Assembly (NCBI RefSeq): GCF_020297365.1
Contig: NZ_JAIXIG010000013.1
Span: 27,678 to 91,677 of the forward strand
Source of the DNA: Curtobacterium oceanosedimentum
GTDB lineage: Bacteria > Actinomycetota > Actinomycetes > Actinomycetales > Microbacteriaceae
DNA: 64,000 bases
Reading direction: 5' to 3'
Shown: positions 43,126 through 51,241 of the stretch, in pieces
Numbering within the stretch: the stretch's first letter is position 1
How the letters are laid out: each line of letters opens with the position of its first letter
Notes under the pieces: generated by a model
Databases searched by the model: none
The model's input: the letters and a program-made list of their open reading frames with translations, nothing else
Told to the model about the DNA's origin: nothing
Translations under genes and position numbers: made by a program

Positions 43126-43141
43126 GTGACCGCTGGGTCAC
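43126..43141. promoter_or_regulatory. Inverted repeat GTGACC-N4-GGTCAC in a divergent gap
   Basis: Perfect 6-bp half-sites around GCTG in the space between the pentapeptide gene (minus) and the SDR gene (plus). A small CCCCGC...GCGGGG hairpin lies upstream near 43091-43108. Possible operator; regulator unknown. Confidence 0.4.
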
Positions 43142-43241
43142 GGACGATGATGGAGGATCACTGCTCGCAGGCTACGGCATCCCGACCCCGTTGCGGAGCA
43201 GCGCCTCGGGATGGGCGACACCTGTCGCGTAGGCTGACCGC

Positions 43242-44204
43242 ATGACCCGGATCACGACCCCGTTCGACGCGACCACCACCGCAGCGCAGGTCCTGCACGA
43301 CCTCGACCTCACCGGATCGCGCGTCATCGTGACGGGCGGGGCCGCCGGCATCGGCGCCGCCACCTCGGAGGCCCTCGTCCGTGCCGGCGCGTCAGTGGTC
43401 CTCGCCGTGCGTCGGCCCGAGCAGGGGGAGCGGGCGGCCGGACGGCTCCGCGACGCGGTCCCCGGCGCCGCGGTCGAGGTCCGCCCGCTGGACCTCGCCG
43501 ACCGCGGATCCGTCCGCGCGTTCACCGATGCGTGGACGGGCCCGGTCGACGTCGTCATCGGGAACGCGGGCGTCATGGCCACCCCCGAGCGCCGCACGCC
43601 GGAGGGGTGGGAGCTGCAGTTCGCCACGAACCACCTGGGCCACCACGGTCTGGTCACCGGGCTCCGCGACGCCCTGCTCGCCGGGGCGGACCGGCGCGGT
43701 CGGCCGACACGTGTCGTGGCGCTGAGCTCGGCGGGACACCACACCGCCGGCGTCGACCTCGACGACCTGATGTTCGAGCGTCGGCCCTACGACCCGTGGG
43801 TGGCCTACGGGCAGTCGAAGACCGCGAACGCGCTCTTCGCGGTGGAGGCTACACGCCGCTGGGGCGCGGACGGGATCGTCGCGAACGCCGTGCACCCGGG
43901 CGGGATCCTCACCGACCTGTCGCGGCACCTGTCGCACGAACAGGCGCTGGCGATCGGCATCGTCCACGAGGACGGTTCCCCGGCCGAGGGCTTCGGGACC
44001 CCGGAGCAGGGCGCCGCGACGTCCGTGCTGGTGGCGGCGTCGCCGCTCGTCGAGGGGGTCGGCGGTCGGTACTTCGAGGACTGCGCCGAGGCGGTGCCCG
44101 CCACGGACGACCGCCCGCTGGTGGGCGTGCGGCCCTGGGCCCTCGACCCGGATGCCGCCGAGCGGCTCTGGGACGCCAGCGACGCCCTGCTCGCCCTACG
44201 GTGA
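43242..44204 (+). CDS. Short-chain dehydrogenase/reductase (retinol dehydrogenase-like)
   Basis: 320-residue NAD(P)-dependent oxidoreductase. The Rossmann motif is VIVTGGAAGIGAATSEALV. NAG motif IGNAGVMATP, catalytic Ser in VALSSAGHH, and catalytic YxxxK in VAYGQSKTAN. The length and VHPGGILTDL segment resemble the retinol dehydrogenase/WW-domain oxidoreductase branch common in actinobacteria. Substrate unknown. A TAGGCT hexamer 9 bases before the ATG suggests leaderless transcription. Its end overlaps the convergent antiporter gene by 9 bases. Confidence 0.88.
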   Translation: MTRITTPFDATTTAAQVLHDLDLTGSRVIVTGGAAGIGAATSEALVRAGASVVLAVRRPEQGERAAGRLRDAVPGAAVEVRPLDLADRGSVRAFTDAWTGPVDVVIGNAGVMATPERRTPEGWELQFATNHLGHHGLVTGLRDALLAGADRRGRPTRVVALSSAGHHTAGVDLDDLMFERRPYDPWVAYGQSKTANALFAVEATRRWGADGIVANAVHPGGILTDLSRHLSHEQALAIGIVHEDGSPAEGFGTPEQGAATSVLVAASPLVEGVGGRYFEDCAEAVPATDDRPLVGVRPWALDPDAAERLWDASDALLALR

Positions 44205-45800
44205 GGTCGGCGGCGTGACCTGTTCCATGCCGCTCAGCCGTGCCTCTTCGGCGTCGTACCCCGCCCGGACCTGGCGCAGCACCAAGTCGTCGATCTCGTC
44301 GGCGTCGCGGAGCCGCAGCAGCGTCGACGCCTTGTGCTGCACGAGCGCGAGTTCGAGGGCGACCGCGTTGTCGTGCCGCTGCAGGGCCGGGTGGTCGTCG
44401 TCGTCCCCCTCGCGGGCGTCGATGACGTCGAGGTGCGCCTCGTAGTCCTTCCGCAGGCGGTCGACCGTGGCGCGATCGGCTCCCGTCGACCGGGCCAGGC
44501 GGGGGAGCGCGGCGAGCGCCTCCTCGATCGCCGTCCGCTCGGCGTGCCGGCGTTCCTCGTCGACCGACTCGTCCTCGGGCAGTGCGGCCCGCCTGAGCAC
44601 CGCCGGCAGCACGAGGGCCTGGCCGACGATCGTCACGATGACGACGCCGGCGGTGACGAAGACGATCAGGTCGCGCTCGGGGAACCCCGCACCGGATTCG
44701 AGGGTGCGCGGTACGGCGACGGCCATCGCCAGGGAGACCGCGCCCCGGAACCCGGCGAAGCCGCTCACCAGACGGTCGCGGTGTCCCTCGCGCGGCTCGC
44801 CCCCGGTGCGTCGGGTGACGAGCCAGATCGTGCCGCCGGCGGCGTTGAGGAATGCGAACCGCACGAGCACGAGCACGACCGCGACGGCCAGGACGATCCC
44901 GGTCGCCCGCAGCAGGTCCGCCGGGTCGAGCGCCCGTGCGGCGACCATCGCCTCGATGCCGACCAGGACGAACAGCGCGCCGTTCAGCAGGAACGTCAGG
45001 AACGACCAGAACGCGCGGACCTGTTGCCGGGTCTCGGCCCGGTCGAGCTTCGGGCCGACCTGGCTGACGACGATGCCGGCGGCGACGACCGCGAGCACGC
45101 CGGACGCGCCGACCGCCTCGGCGGCGAGGAACGCCGCGAACGGCACGAGCAGGGTCACCAGGTTCTCGAGCACGACGGTGTCGACCCGGCGCAGCACCAA
45201 GGTGCCGATCCAGGCCGCGGCGAGCCCGGCGGCGACCCCGCCGACGTACGAGAGCACGAGCATGCCGGACACGCTCCAGAACGTCAGCTCCTGCGTGCCG
45301 ACCGTGACGGCGACCGCGATGCCGTAGACCACCAGGGTCGTGCCGTCGTTGACCAGGCTCTCGGCGCGCAGCACCGTGACGTTCCGCCGCGGCAGCATCT
45401 TCGTGAGCACGCCCACCGCGGTCGCGTCGGTCGGGGCGACCGCGGCGCCGAGCACCCACGCGGGGCCCCACGGCAGACCGAGCAGGTGCAGCAGGACCGC
45501 GACCGCGCCGGCCGTCACGACCACGAGCAGGGTGCCCATCAGGACGATGCCACGCAGGTTCTTCCGGATCTCACGGAGCGACGTCGTCAGGCTCTCCCAG
45601 TACAGCAGCGCCGGCAGGAACAGGAGCAGGACGGCCTCGGCCGGCAGCTCGACGCCGGCGAACTCCGGCACGAGCCCGAGCAGCGCGCCGAACACGAGCA
45701 GCAGCACGGGTGGAGCGATGCGCAGCCGGTCGGCCAGCCCCGCCGTCAGGGCGATGGCGAGGCCGAGCACGACCACCAGTTCCGGTCCCAGCACGTGCAC
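44196..45800 (-). CDS. Na+/H+ antiporter (CPA1 family)
   Basis: 534 residues with about 12 membrane helices followed by a ~110-residue hydrophilic tail. The transport core shows LFLPALLYWESLTTSLREIRKN, APTDATAVGVLTKMLPRR and LRAESLVNDGTTLVVYGIAV, the ND and PTD motifs of CPA1 exchangers. Later helices include GFAGFRGAVSLAMAVAVPRT. The tail (ERTAIEEALAALPRLARS..., DADEIDDLVLRQVRAGYDAEEARLSG) is helical and resembles bacterial NhaP-like cytosolic ends. GTG start at 45800 (a second GTG at 45794). Confidence 0.88.
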   Translation of the reverse strand: MHVLGPELVVVLGLAIALTAGLADRLRIAPPVLLLVFGALLGLVPEFAGVELPAEAVLLLFLPALLYWESLTTSLREIRKNLRGIVLMGTLLVVVTAGAVAVLLHLLGLPWGPAWVLGAAVAPTDATAVGVLTKMLPRRNVTVLRAESLVNDGTTLVVYGIAVAVTVGTQELTFWSVSGMLVLSYVGGVAAGLAAAWIGTLVLRRVDTVVLENLVTLLVPFAAFLAAEAVGASGVLAVVAAGIVVSQVGPKLDRAETRQQVRAFWSFLTFLLNGALFVLVGIEAMVAARALDPADLLRATGIVLAVAVVLVLVRFAFLNAAGGTIWLVTRRTGGEPREGHRDRLVSGFAGFRGAVSLAMAVAVPRTLESGAGFPERDLIVFVTAGVVIVTIVGQALVLPAVLRRAALPEDESVDEERRHAERTAIEEALAALPRLARSTGADRATVDRLRKDYEAHLDVIDAREGDDDDHPALQRHDNAVALELALVQHKASTLLRLRDADEIDDLVLRQVRAGYDAEEARLSGMEQVTPPTSP

Positions 45801-45854
45801 TCCGATCGTCGTCCGACCCTCCAGTGAACGCCGTTCCCGAGCGCGGGGCATCCA

Positions 45855-45905
45855 GTGAGCAGAAAAGGCCGGGTACCGCGGCGCCAGGCGGCGTTTCCTG
45901 CTCAC
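45855..45905. repeat. Family B hairpin, degenerate copy
   Basis: GTGAGCAGAAA (45855-45865) and TTTCCTGCTCAC (45894-45905) keep the family outer arms while the inner stem has diverged. Lies between the antiporter start and the DUF475 stop, both minus strand. Confidence 0.65.
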
Positions 45906-45963
45906 TCGACGAACGATGAACCACGAACCACGAACCACGGACGACCGGCGAGCCGCCGCCCCG

Positions 45964-47097
45964 TCACGCCGAGCGCGGCCGCCGCACCACCCGCCGCCAC
46001 CACGCACGCCACGGCAACGAGGTCACCAGCGCCGACCCGATCACCACCGTGCCGAACCACCCCACGACGACGCCCGGGATCGGCACGAGCAGACTCGCCC
46101 ACAGCAGCACCGCCAGCACCCCGAGCACGTACGCCGCCCCGGCCTTCAGGTACCGCAGCCGCTTGAGCCCAGCGGCCTGGTCGACCCGCGAGGTCAGGCG
46201 AGCCAGGAACACCGCCCCGACCCCGATCGCACCGATGGCGACCGCGGCCTGCTCGAGTGCCCCGAGCCCGTCCGACCCGAGCGGCCCGGACCCCGACAGG
46301 CTGTACACGCCGTCGAGGATCTCGAAGAGCATGAACACGACGAGCCCCCGCTCGAACACGACCGTCGACGCGTAGAGGTGGATGCGCCAGGCTCCGCGGC
46401 CGACCCCGATCGACGCCGTGTCCGCGGCACCGCCCCCGGCGCCGGGATGCAGCGCCCACGCCGCGGTCCGCTTCGACACGAGGTACGCGGCGATGCCGGC
46501 CACCCCGCCGAGCGCGACCGGCAGCAGCGCACCGGCGGCCCACCCGGAACGCGCGCCGACGAGCACGGAGGTCACGACGACCCCGGTCGCAGCGGTGACC
46601 AGCGACCAGACGCGGGGTCGCGCGACGGTGGCGAGCCGCGCCTCCAGTCGGCCGAGCCAGGACCTGCGTGACGCGCGGTCGGTGTTGAACAGGTACTCGG
46701 CGAAGACCTGCCAGATGAAGGCGGCGCCGAAGGCGGCCAGGGCCGGCCGGACCTCGGCCAGGTGCGCGGAGAACGAGCCCGGCGCGAAGACCGCCTGTTC
46801 GACGGAGCTGGCCGGGTCGGTCGCGTCACCGACCGCGACGGCGGCCGGCGGCAGGAGCAGGCGCATCGCGAGCACGCCCGCGACGATCCCGAGCGACAGG
46901 AACAGCCGCCGGGCGGGGGAGTGCAGCCGGCCCGCGATGCCGGCCATGGGCACGGACGAGTCCGCGGCCATCGCGATCTCGAGGAACGCCAGGGCGACGA
47001 AGGCGAGTGCTGCGGCGGGGCCGAGCACCAGCCAGGCCGCCGCGGCGGCCGCGATGGTGATGAGCAGGGGGACGGTCAGGAGTGATCTCGTGGCCAT
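45964..47097 (-). CDS. DUF475 family (TerC-like) membrane protein
   Basis: 377-residue integral membrane protein with about nine apolar helices. DUF475/TerC-like markers: FVALAFLEIAMAADSSVPMAGIAGRL with acidic residues inside helices, FIWQVFAEYLFNTDRASRRSWLGRLEARL, and FERGLVVFMLFEILDGVYSLSG. The family has been tied to metal homeostasis or tellurium resistance, unproven. ATG 47097 (MATRSLL) is preferred to GTG 47112 because relatives start close to the first helix. Confidence 0.8.
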   Translation of the reverse strand: MATRSLLTVPLLITIAAAAAAWLVLGPAAALAFVALAFLEIAMAADSSVPMAGIAGRLHSPARRLFLSLGIVAGVLAMRLLLPPAAVAVGDATDPASSVEQAVFAPGSFSAHLAEVRPALAAFGAAFIWQVFAEYLFNTDRASRRSWLGRLEARLATVARPRVWSLVTAATGVVVTSVLVGARSGWAAGALLPVALGGVAGIAAYLVSKRTAAWALHPGAGGGAADTASIGVGRGAWRIHLYASTVVFERGLVVFMLFEILDGVYSLSGSGPLGSDGLGALEQAAVAIGAIGVGAVFLARLTSRVDQAAGLKRLRYLKAGAAYVLGVLAVLLWASLLVPIPGVVVGWFGTVVIGSALVTSLPWRAWWRRVVRRPRSA

Positions 47098-47224
47098 GCC
47101 CCCATGCAGCACCGGTCGCCTGGGCGGGTGGTGGAGCGCTCCTGGGCATCGTCCTGGAGGCCCGTGGGGACGCCGTCAGACGGGTGACGGCCCGTCCCCA
47201 CTTGCGGGGACGGGCCGTGGCCGG

Positions 47225-47274
47225 GTGAGCAGAAGACGTCGGGTCTCGCAGGGGGACTCGACGTCTTCTGCTCA
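47225..47274. repeat. Family B hairpin before the XRE-MurA stop
   Basis: GTGAGCAGAAGACGTCGGGT (47225-47244) pairs with ACTCGACGTCTTCTGCTCA (47256-47274) with one mismatch. The loop shares GGGGGACTCGA with the 41511 copy although the inner stem differs. Lies 15 bases past the stop of the gene at 47289 and likely terminates it. Confidence 0.85.
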
Positions 47275-47288
47275 GTCGTTGCGGGGAA

Positions 47289-48857
47289 TCAGTCGTGGAA
47301 CGTCTCGATGGACGCACCGAGCGAGTTGAGGCGCTCCTGCAGCTGCTCGTAGCCGCGGGCGATGATGCCGACGTTGCGCAGGACGCTCTCGCCCTTCGCG
47401 GCGAGCATCGCCAGCAGGATCACCACGGCGGGGCGCAGCGCCGGCGGGCAGCTGATCTCCGCGCCGGAGAAGTGCGTCGGGCCGGTGACGTCCAGCCGGT
47501 GCGGGTCGCGCAGGGTGACGCTCGCGCCCAGGCGGGTCAGGTCGAGCAGGTGGATCGCGCGACCTTCGTACACCCAGTCGTGCACGAGCGTGGTGCCCTC
47601 GGCCATCGCCGCGATGACGACGAAGAACGGCAGGTTGTCGATGTTCAGCCCGGGGAACGGCATCGCGTGGATCTTGTCGATCGGCGCGTGCAGCTCGGAC
47701 GGGTGCACGGTGATGTCGACGAGCCGGGTGCGACCGTTCGCCGCCGGGTACTCCTCGGTGACGTCGAAGCGCAGACCCATCTCGGCGAGGGTGGCGAGCT
47801 CGATCTCCAGGAACTCGATCGGCGCACGGGTGACCGTCAGCGTCGAGTCGGTCACGATGCCCGCGGTCAGCAGGCTCATCGCCTCGACCGGGTCCTCGCT
47901 CGGCCAGTAGTCCACGACCTCGTCGATGCGGCTCTTGCCGGTGATGCGGAGCGTGGTCGTGCCGATGCCCTCGATGCGCACCCCGAGCAGCTCGAGGAAG
48001 AAGCAGAGGTCCTGCACCATGTAGTTGGGGCTGGCGTTGCGGATGACGGTCTCGCCGTCGCGGGCCGCCGCCGCCAGGATCGCGTTCTCGGTGACGGTGT
48101 CGCCGCGCTCGGTCAGCACGACCGACTTGGTCGGGACGGCCTGGTTCGCGACGCCGACCTCGTACCAGCCGGAGGTCGCCTCGACGTCGACGCCGAAGGG
48201 GCGCAGGGCGATCAGGTGCGGCTCGACCGTGCGGGTGCCGAGGTCGCAGCCGCCGGCGTACGGCAGACGGAACGACTCGAACCGGCCGCTGAGCGGGCCG
48301 AGGAACATGAGCACGCTGCGGGTGCGGCGGGCGGCGTCGGCGTCGATCGCGTCGAGGCGCAGGTCGTCCGGTGCGACGATCTCGAGCGTCTCACCGTCCT
48401 CCGACCACGTGACGCTCGCACCGAGACTGCGGAGCACGTCGATGATCCGGTCGACCTCGACGATGCGGGCGACCTTGTGCAGACGGGTCACGCCGCGGTT
48501 GAGCAGCGACGCGCAGAGCAGCGCGACGGCGGCGTTCTTGCTCGAGTTCACCGCGATGGAGCCGCTGAGCTTGCGACCGCCCTGCACCCGCAGGTGGGCA
48601 CGCTGAGGGGCGCCGCCGATCGACACGATCTGCTGGTCGAGCGCGTCGCTGATGCGCGTGAGCATCTCGAGCGACAGGTTCTGACCGCCCTGCTCGATGC
48701 GGTTGATCGCGCTCTGGCTGGTGCCGACGCGCTCGGCGAGCTGGGCCTGGGTCATGCTGCGACCCTTGCGGGCGCCGCGGATCAGGGCGCCGACCTCGCG
48801 CAGGGGTGCTGCGGTCGCGGCGGTGGTCGGCGTGTCGACGGTGGTGGTGTCGGTCAT
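47289..48857 (-). CDS. XRE helix-turn-helix fused to a MurA-like enolpyruvyl transferase
   Basis: 522 residues. Residues about 23-77 form an XRE-type HTH (LIRGARKGRSMTQAQLAERVGTSQSAINRIEQGGQNLSLEMLTRISDAL). The rest is a UDP-GlcNAc 1-carboxyvinyltransferase fold: SSKNAAVALLCASLL keeps the catalytic Lys107, and YAGGCDLGTRTVEPHLIAL keeps Cys204. NYMVQDLCFFLELLGVRI and AEISCPPALRPAVVILLAMLAAKG follow. It could add enolpyruvate to UDP-GlcNAc or act as a sensor of wall precursors that controls its own gene. Two TCATGAGA repeats lie upstream. ATG start at 48857. Confidence 0.85.
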   Translation of the reverse strand: MTDTTTVDTPTTAATAAPLREVGALIRGARKGRSMTQAQLAERVGTSQSAINRIEQGGQNLSLEMLTRISDALDQQIVSIGGAPQRAHLRVQGGRKLSGSIAVNSSKNAAVALLCASLLNRGVTRLHKVARIVEVDRIIDVLRSLGASVTWSEDGETLEIVAPDDLRLDAIDADAARRTRSVLMFLGPLSGRFESFRLPYAGGCDLGTRTVEPHLIALRPFGVDVEATSGWYEVGVANQAVPTKSVVLTERGDTVTENAILAAAARDGETVIRNASPNYMVQDLCFFLELLGVRIEGIGTTTLRITGKSRIDEVVDYWPSEDPVEAMSLLTAGIVTDSTLTVTRAPIEFLEIELATLAEMGLRFDVTEEYPAANGRTRLVDITVHPSELHAPIDKIHAMPFPGLNIDNLPFFVVIAAMAEGTTLVHDWVYEGRAIHLLDLTRLGASVTLRDPHRLDVTGPTHFSGAEISCPPALRPAVVILLAMLAAKGESVLRNVGIIARGYEQLQERLNSLGASIETFHD

Positions 48858-48876
48858 GCGCGCCACGCTAACACGC

Positions 48877-48947
48877 TCATGAGATAAAACGAGGGGTACA
48901 ACACCCAGGATTCTCGGATGCGGATCGGGAATACACCGTTCATGAGA
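48877..48947 (-). promoter_or_regulatory. Paired TCATGAGA repeats upstream of the XRE-MurA gene
   Basis: TCATGAGA at 48877-48884 (within CTCATGAG palindrome) and again at 48940-48947, 63 bases apart (six helical turns). The first lies 20 bases before the start codon on the minus strand. A likely operator pair for the gene's own HTH domain, with DNA looping possible. Confidence 0.5.
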
Positions 48948-49009
48948 CTTTGCGTGCGGCAGGCCGGGTGCGACGGCAGCGGTCATGACGGCACCGGGGC
49001 GACGGCCCC

Positions 49010-49036
49010 TAACGCACCGGCACCACCCGCCGATAG
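49010..49036 (+). promoter_or_regulatory. Sigma-28-type promoter of flbD-motA-motB
   Basis: TAAC at 49010-49013, 15 bases, GCCGATAG at 49029-49036: the best match to the flagellar consensus in this window. It restarts flagellar transcription after the non-flagellar block. Predicted leader about 72 bases. Confidence 0.78.
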
Positions 49037-49051
49037 TCCTCGGTGCAGGCC

Positions 49052-49112
49052 CACGGACGGGCCAGCATCCCGCCCCACGGACGGCGGCGGGACGATCGAG
49101 AACCAGGACGGG
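49052..49112 (+). promoter_or_regulatory. Three GGA motifs in the flbD leader
   Basis: CACGGACGGG at 49052-49061, CACGGACGG at 49076-49084 and CAGGACGGG at 49104-49112, the last at ribosome-binding distance from the flbD ATG (49115). The first lies 16 bases after the -10 box, exactly as in the flagellin leader. Confidence 0.5.
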
Positions 49113-49114
49113 CC

Positions 49115-49417
49115 ATGATCGTCGTCACACGACTGAACGGCAGCGGATTCGCTGTCAACCCCGATCTCGTGGAGCGCATCCAGGAGACGCCGGACACGAC
49201 GCTCATCATGGTCGACGGCGCGAAGTACATCGTGCGCGAGTCGCTGGCCGACGTCATCGACCTCATCGCCGCGTACCGCGCCCGCATCGTCGGCATGGCC
49301 TACGGCACGGACCTGCCCGCGGCGCGCAACGCGACCGGCCCGCAGCCGACGCTCGCGCCCGTCGCCCCGCTGCGCACCGCCCAGCAGCACGGCCGCGCAC
49401 AGGACGGGGGTCGTTGA
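49115..49417 (+). CDS. flbD: Flagellar FlbD family protein
   Basis: 100 residues. The first ~60 (MIVVTRLNGSGFAVNPDLVERIQETPDTTLIMVDGAKYIVRESLADVIDLIAAYRARI) match the small FlbD/SwrD family, linked to stator or motor torque in Bacillus (SwrD). Unlike the usual 60-75-residue form it carries a ~40-residue Pro/Ala/Gln tail. It opens the flbD-motA-motB unit, as in many Gram-positives. ATG at 49115; its TGA is one base from the motA GTG. Confidence 0.88.
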   Translation: MIVVTRLNGSGFAVNPDLVERIQETPDTTLIMVDGAKYIVRESLADVIDLIAAYRARIVGMAYGTDLPAARNATGPQPTLAPVAPLRTAQQHGRAQDGGR

Positions 49418-49418
49418 C

Positions 49419-50228
49419 GTGGACATCGCGACCATCATCGGCATCCTGCTCGCCTTCGGCGCGCTCTTCGGCATGGCCCAGATGGAGCACGTCGAGATGG
49501 CGGGCCTGTTCCTGCCCGCCCCGATGCTCCTGGTGTTCGTCGCCACGATCGGCTGCGGCATCGCGAGCACGACCATGAAGGACGCCCTGGCAGCCTTCAC
49601 GATGATCCCCAAGGCCTTCACGGGCCGGGTCACCCCGCCGCAGACGGTCATCGACGACGTCGTCGGGCTCGCCGAGACCGCCCGGGCGAACGGCCTGCTC
49701 GCCCTGGAGCAGGAGGCCGACAAGCACGACGACCCGTTCATGCGGAAGGCGCTGCAGAACATCGCGGACGGCACCGACGGCGACGAGCTGCGGATCCTGC
49801 TCGAGGACGAGATCGAGTCGAACGCGGCCCCGATGCGCAGCGCGAGCGCGTTCTTCATGGGCCTGGGCGGCTTCGCCCCGACCGTCGGCATCATCGGCAC
49901 GGTCGTCTCCCTGACCCACGTGCTCGCCAACCTCGGCAAGCCGGACGAGCTCGGTCCGCTCATCGCCAGTGCCTTCGTCGCCACCCTGTGGGGCCTGCTC
50001 ACCGCGAACTTCCTGTGGCTGCCGTTCGGCGGCAAGCTCCGGAAGCTCGCGCAGTTGGAGTCGGACCGTCAGACGCTGCTGATGGAGGGCCTGCTGGCCG
50101 TGCAGGCCGGCAGCCAGCCCCGCCTGCTCGGTGAGCGGCTGAAGGCCATGGTGCCGCCGGCCGCGCGCGTCGCCGCGGCGAAGGGCGGGAAGCACGACCC
50201 GGCCGACGAGCAGCAGCTGGCGGCCTGA
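49419..50228 (+). CDS. motA: Flagellar motor stator protein MotA
   Basis: 269-residue proton-channel stator subunit with four membrane helices. Helix 1 IIGILLAFGALFGMAQM, helix 2 LLVFVATIGCGIASTTM. The cytosolic loop has VIDDVVGLAETARANGLLALEQEADKHDDPFMRKALQNIADGTD (with conserved R/E torque positions), and helices 3-4 include FAPTVGIIGTVVSLTHVL and the LIASAFVATLWGLLTANFLWLPFGGKL block. GTG start at 49419; ends two bases before motB. MotA versus PomA (sodium) cannot be settled by eye. Confidence 0.94.
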   Translation: MDIATIIGILLAFGALFGMAQMEHVEMAGLFLPAPMLLVFVATIGCGIASTTMKDALAAFTMIPKAFTGRVTPPQTVIDDVVGLAETARANGLLALEQEADKHDDPFMRKALQNIADGTDGDELRILLEDEIESNAAPMRSASAFFMGLGGFAPTVGIIGTVVSLTHVLANLGKPDELGPLIASAFVATLWGLLTANFLWLPFGGKLRKLAQLESDRQTLLMEGLLAVQAGSQPRLLGERLKAMVPPAARVAAAKGGKHDPADEQQLAA

Positions 50229-50230
50229 CG

Positions 50231-51160
50231 ATGAGCGCGAACCCCCGCGGGCGCGGTCGCGGCCGCGCGAAGAAGTCGCACGACGAGGCCGAGCACCCCG
50301 ACGAGCGCTGGATGGCGTCGTACATGGACATGATCACGGTGCTCATGTGCATGTTCCTGGTGCTGTTCGCGATGTCCACCGTGGACCAGCAGAAGTACAT
50401 CCAGCTGAAGAACTCGCTCGCCACCGGGTTCGGCGAGGTCGAGTCGCAGAAGATCGACACCGCGAGCGGCACGGTCGTCACGAAGGACCAGGTCGAGGAC
50501 GGCTCCGGCTACTCGACGGACGAGTCGCAGGCCGACCACTCGACGGCGTCGTCCGGCGTGGAGGACACGAACGTCGACCCGGCGTCGACCGTGGTGCCGG
50601 CGACCGCGTCCGAGCGGGACGTCGCGGCGGCGAAGCGGGAGCTCGAGGACCTGACCCGGCTGGAGCGCCGGATCCAGCGGAACCTGCAGGGCGCCGGGCA
50701 GACCGCGAACGTGCAGTTCACGCTCGACGCCCGCGGGCTCACGATCCGACTGGTCGGCAGCGAGACGTACTTCGGCACGAACAGCGCCGACCTGTCCGAC
50801 CAGGCACGGTCGATCATGGACGCGATCGCACCCGTCCTGAGGACGAGCCGCCACGACGTCAGCGTCGAGGGCCACGCGGACCAGCGGAACTCGACCGCAC
50901 CGTACGCCACGAACTGGGAGCTCAGCGCGGCTCGCGCGACCGGGGTCCTGCGCGACCTGGTCGAGCGGGGCGGCATGCCGGGGGCGAACGTGCAGAGCGT
51001 CGGGTTCGGATCGAGCCGGCCGCTGGCGAAGGGCGGCTCGGACCGGGAGCTCGCGCTGAACCGACGCGTCGACATCGTGGTGCTGTCGAACGCCGACCAG
51101 GACGTCAGCGCCCTGATGCCCGCGCTGGCGAAGGCGCAGGACGGAGCACGCCAGGGCTGA
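50231..51160 (+). CDS. motB: Flagellar motor protein MotB
   Basis: 309-residue stator subunit. The single membrane helix begins RWMASYMDMITVLMCMFLVLFAM, with the ion-binding Asp33. A plug and linker region (about 55-150, acidic, Ser/Asp-rich) follows. The C-terminal OmpA-like peptidoglycan-binding domain has YFGTNSADLSDQARSIMDAIAPVL, VEGHADQRN and NWELSAARATGVLRDLVERGGM, SSRPLAKGGSDRELALNRRVDI. Hydrophobic/Cys makeup of the helix is compatible with proton use. No fliL follows, unlike most Gram-positive loci. Confidence 0.94.
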   Translation: MSANPRGRGRGRAKKSHDEAEHPDERWMASYMDMITVLMCMFLVLFAMSTVDQQKYIQLKNSLATGFGEVESQKIDTASGTVVTKDQVEDGSGYSTDESQADHSTASSGVEDTNVDPASTVVPATASERDVAAAKRELEDLTRLERRIQRNLQGAGQTANVQFTLDARGLTIRLVGSETYFGTNSADLSDQARSIMDAIAPVLRTSRHDVSVEGHADQRNSTAPYATNWELSAARATGVLRDLVERGGMPGANVQSVGFGSSRPLAKGGSDRELALNRRVDIVVLSNADQDVSALMPALAKAQDGARQG

Positions 51161-51213
51161 CGCACGCACACCGGGGCCACGGACCCGGACCGCCCCACTA
51201 CGGGGTACAGGAC

Positions 51214-51241
51214 TGACGGGCACCCCACAGGTGACCGATAG
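51214..51241 (+). promoter_or_regulatory. Sigma-28-type promoter directly at the fliM start
   Basis: TGAC at 51214-51217, 16 bases, ACCGATAG at 51234-51241. The GTG of fliM begins at 51250, where transcription would start, so the message should be leaderless; no Shine-Dalgarno is present. Confidence 0.6.

Noticed and set aside
41462..49009. Prophage, integron or insertion sequence carrying the flagellar-locus insert
   Set aside because: No integrase, transposase, tRNA target or flanking direct repeat was found; all six genes look like chromosomal genes with normal codon use.
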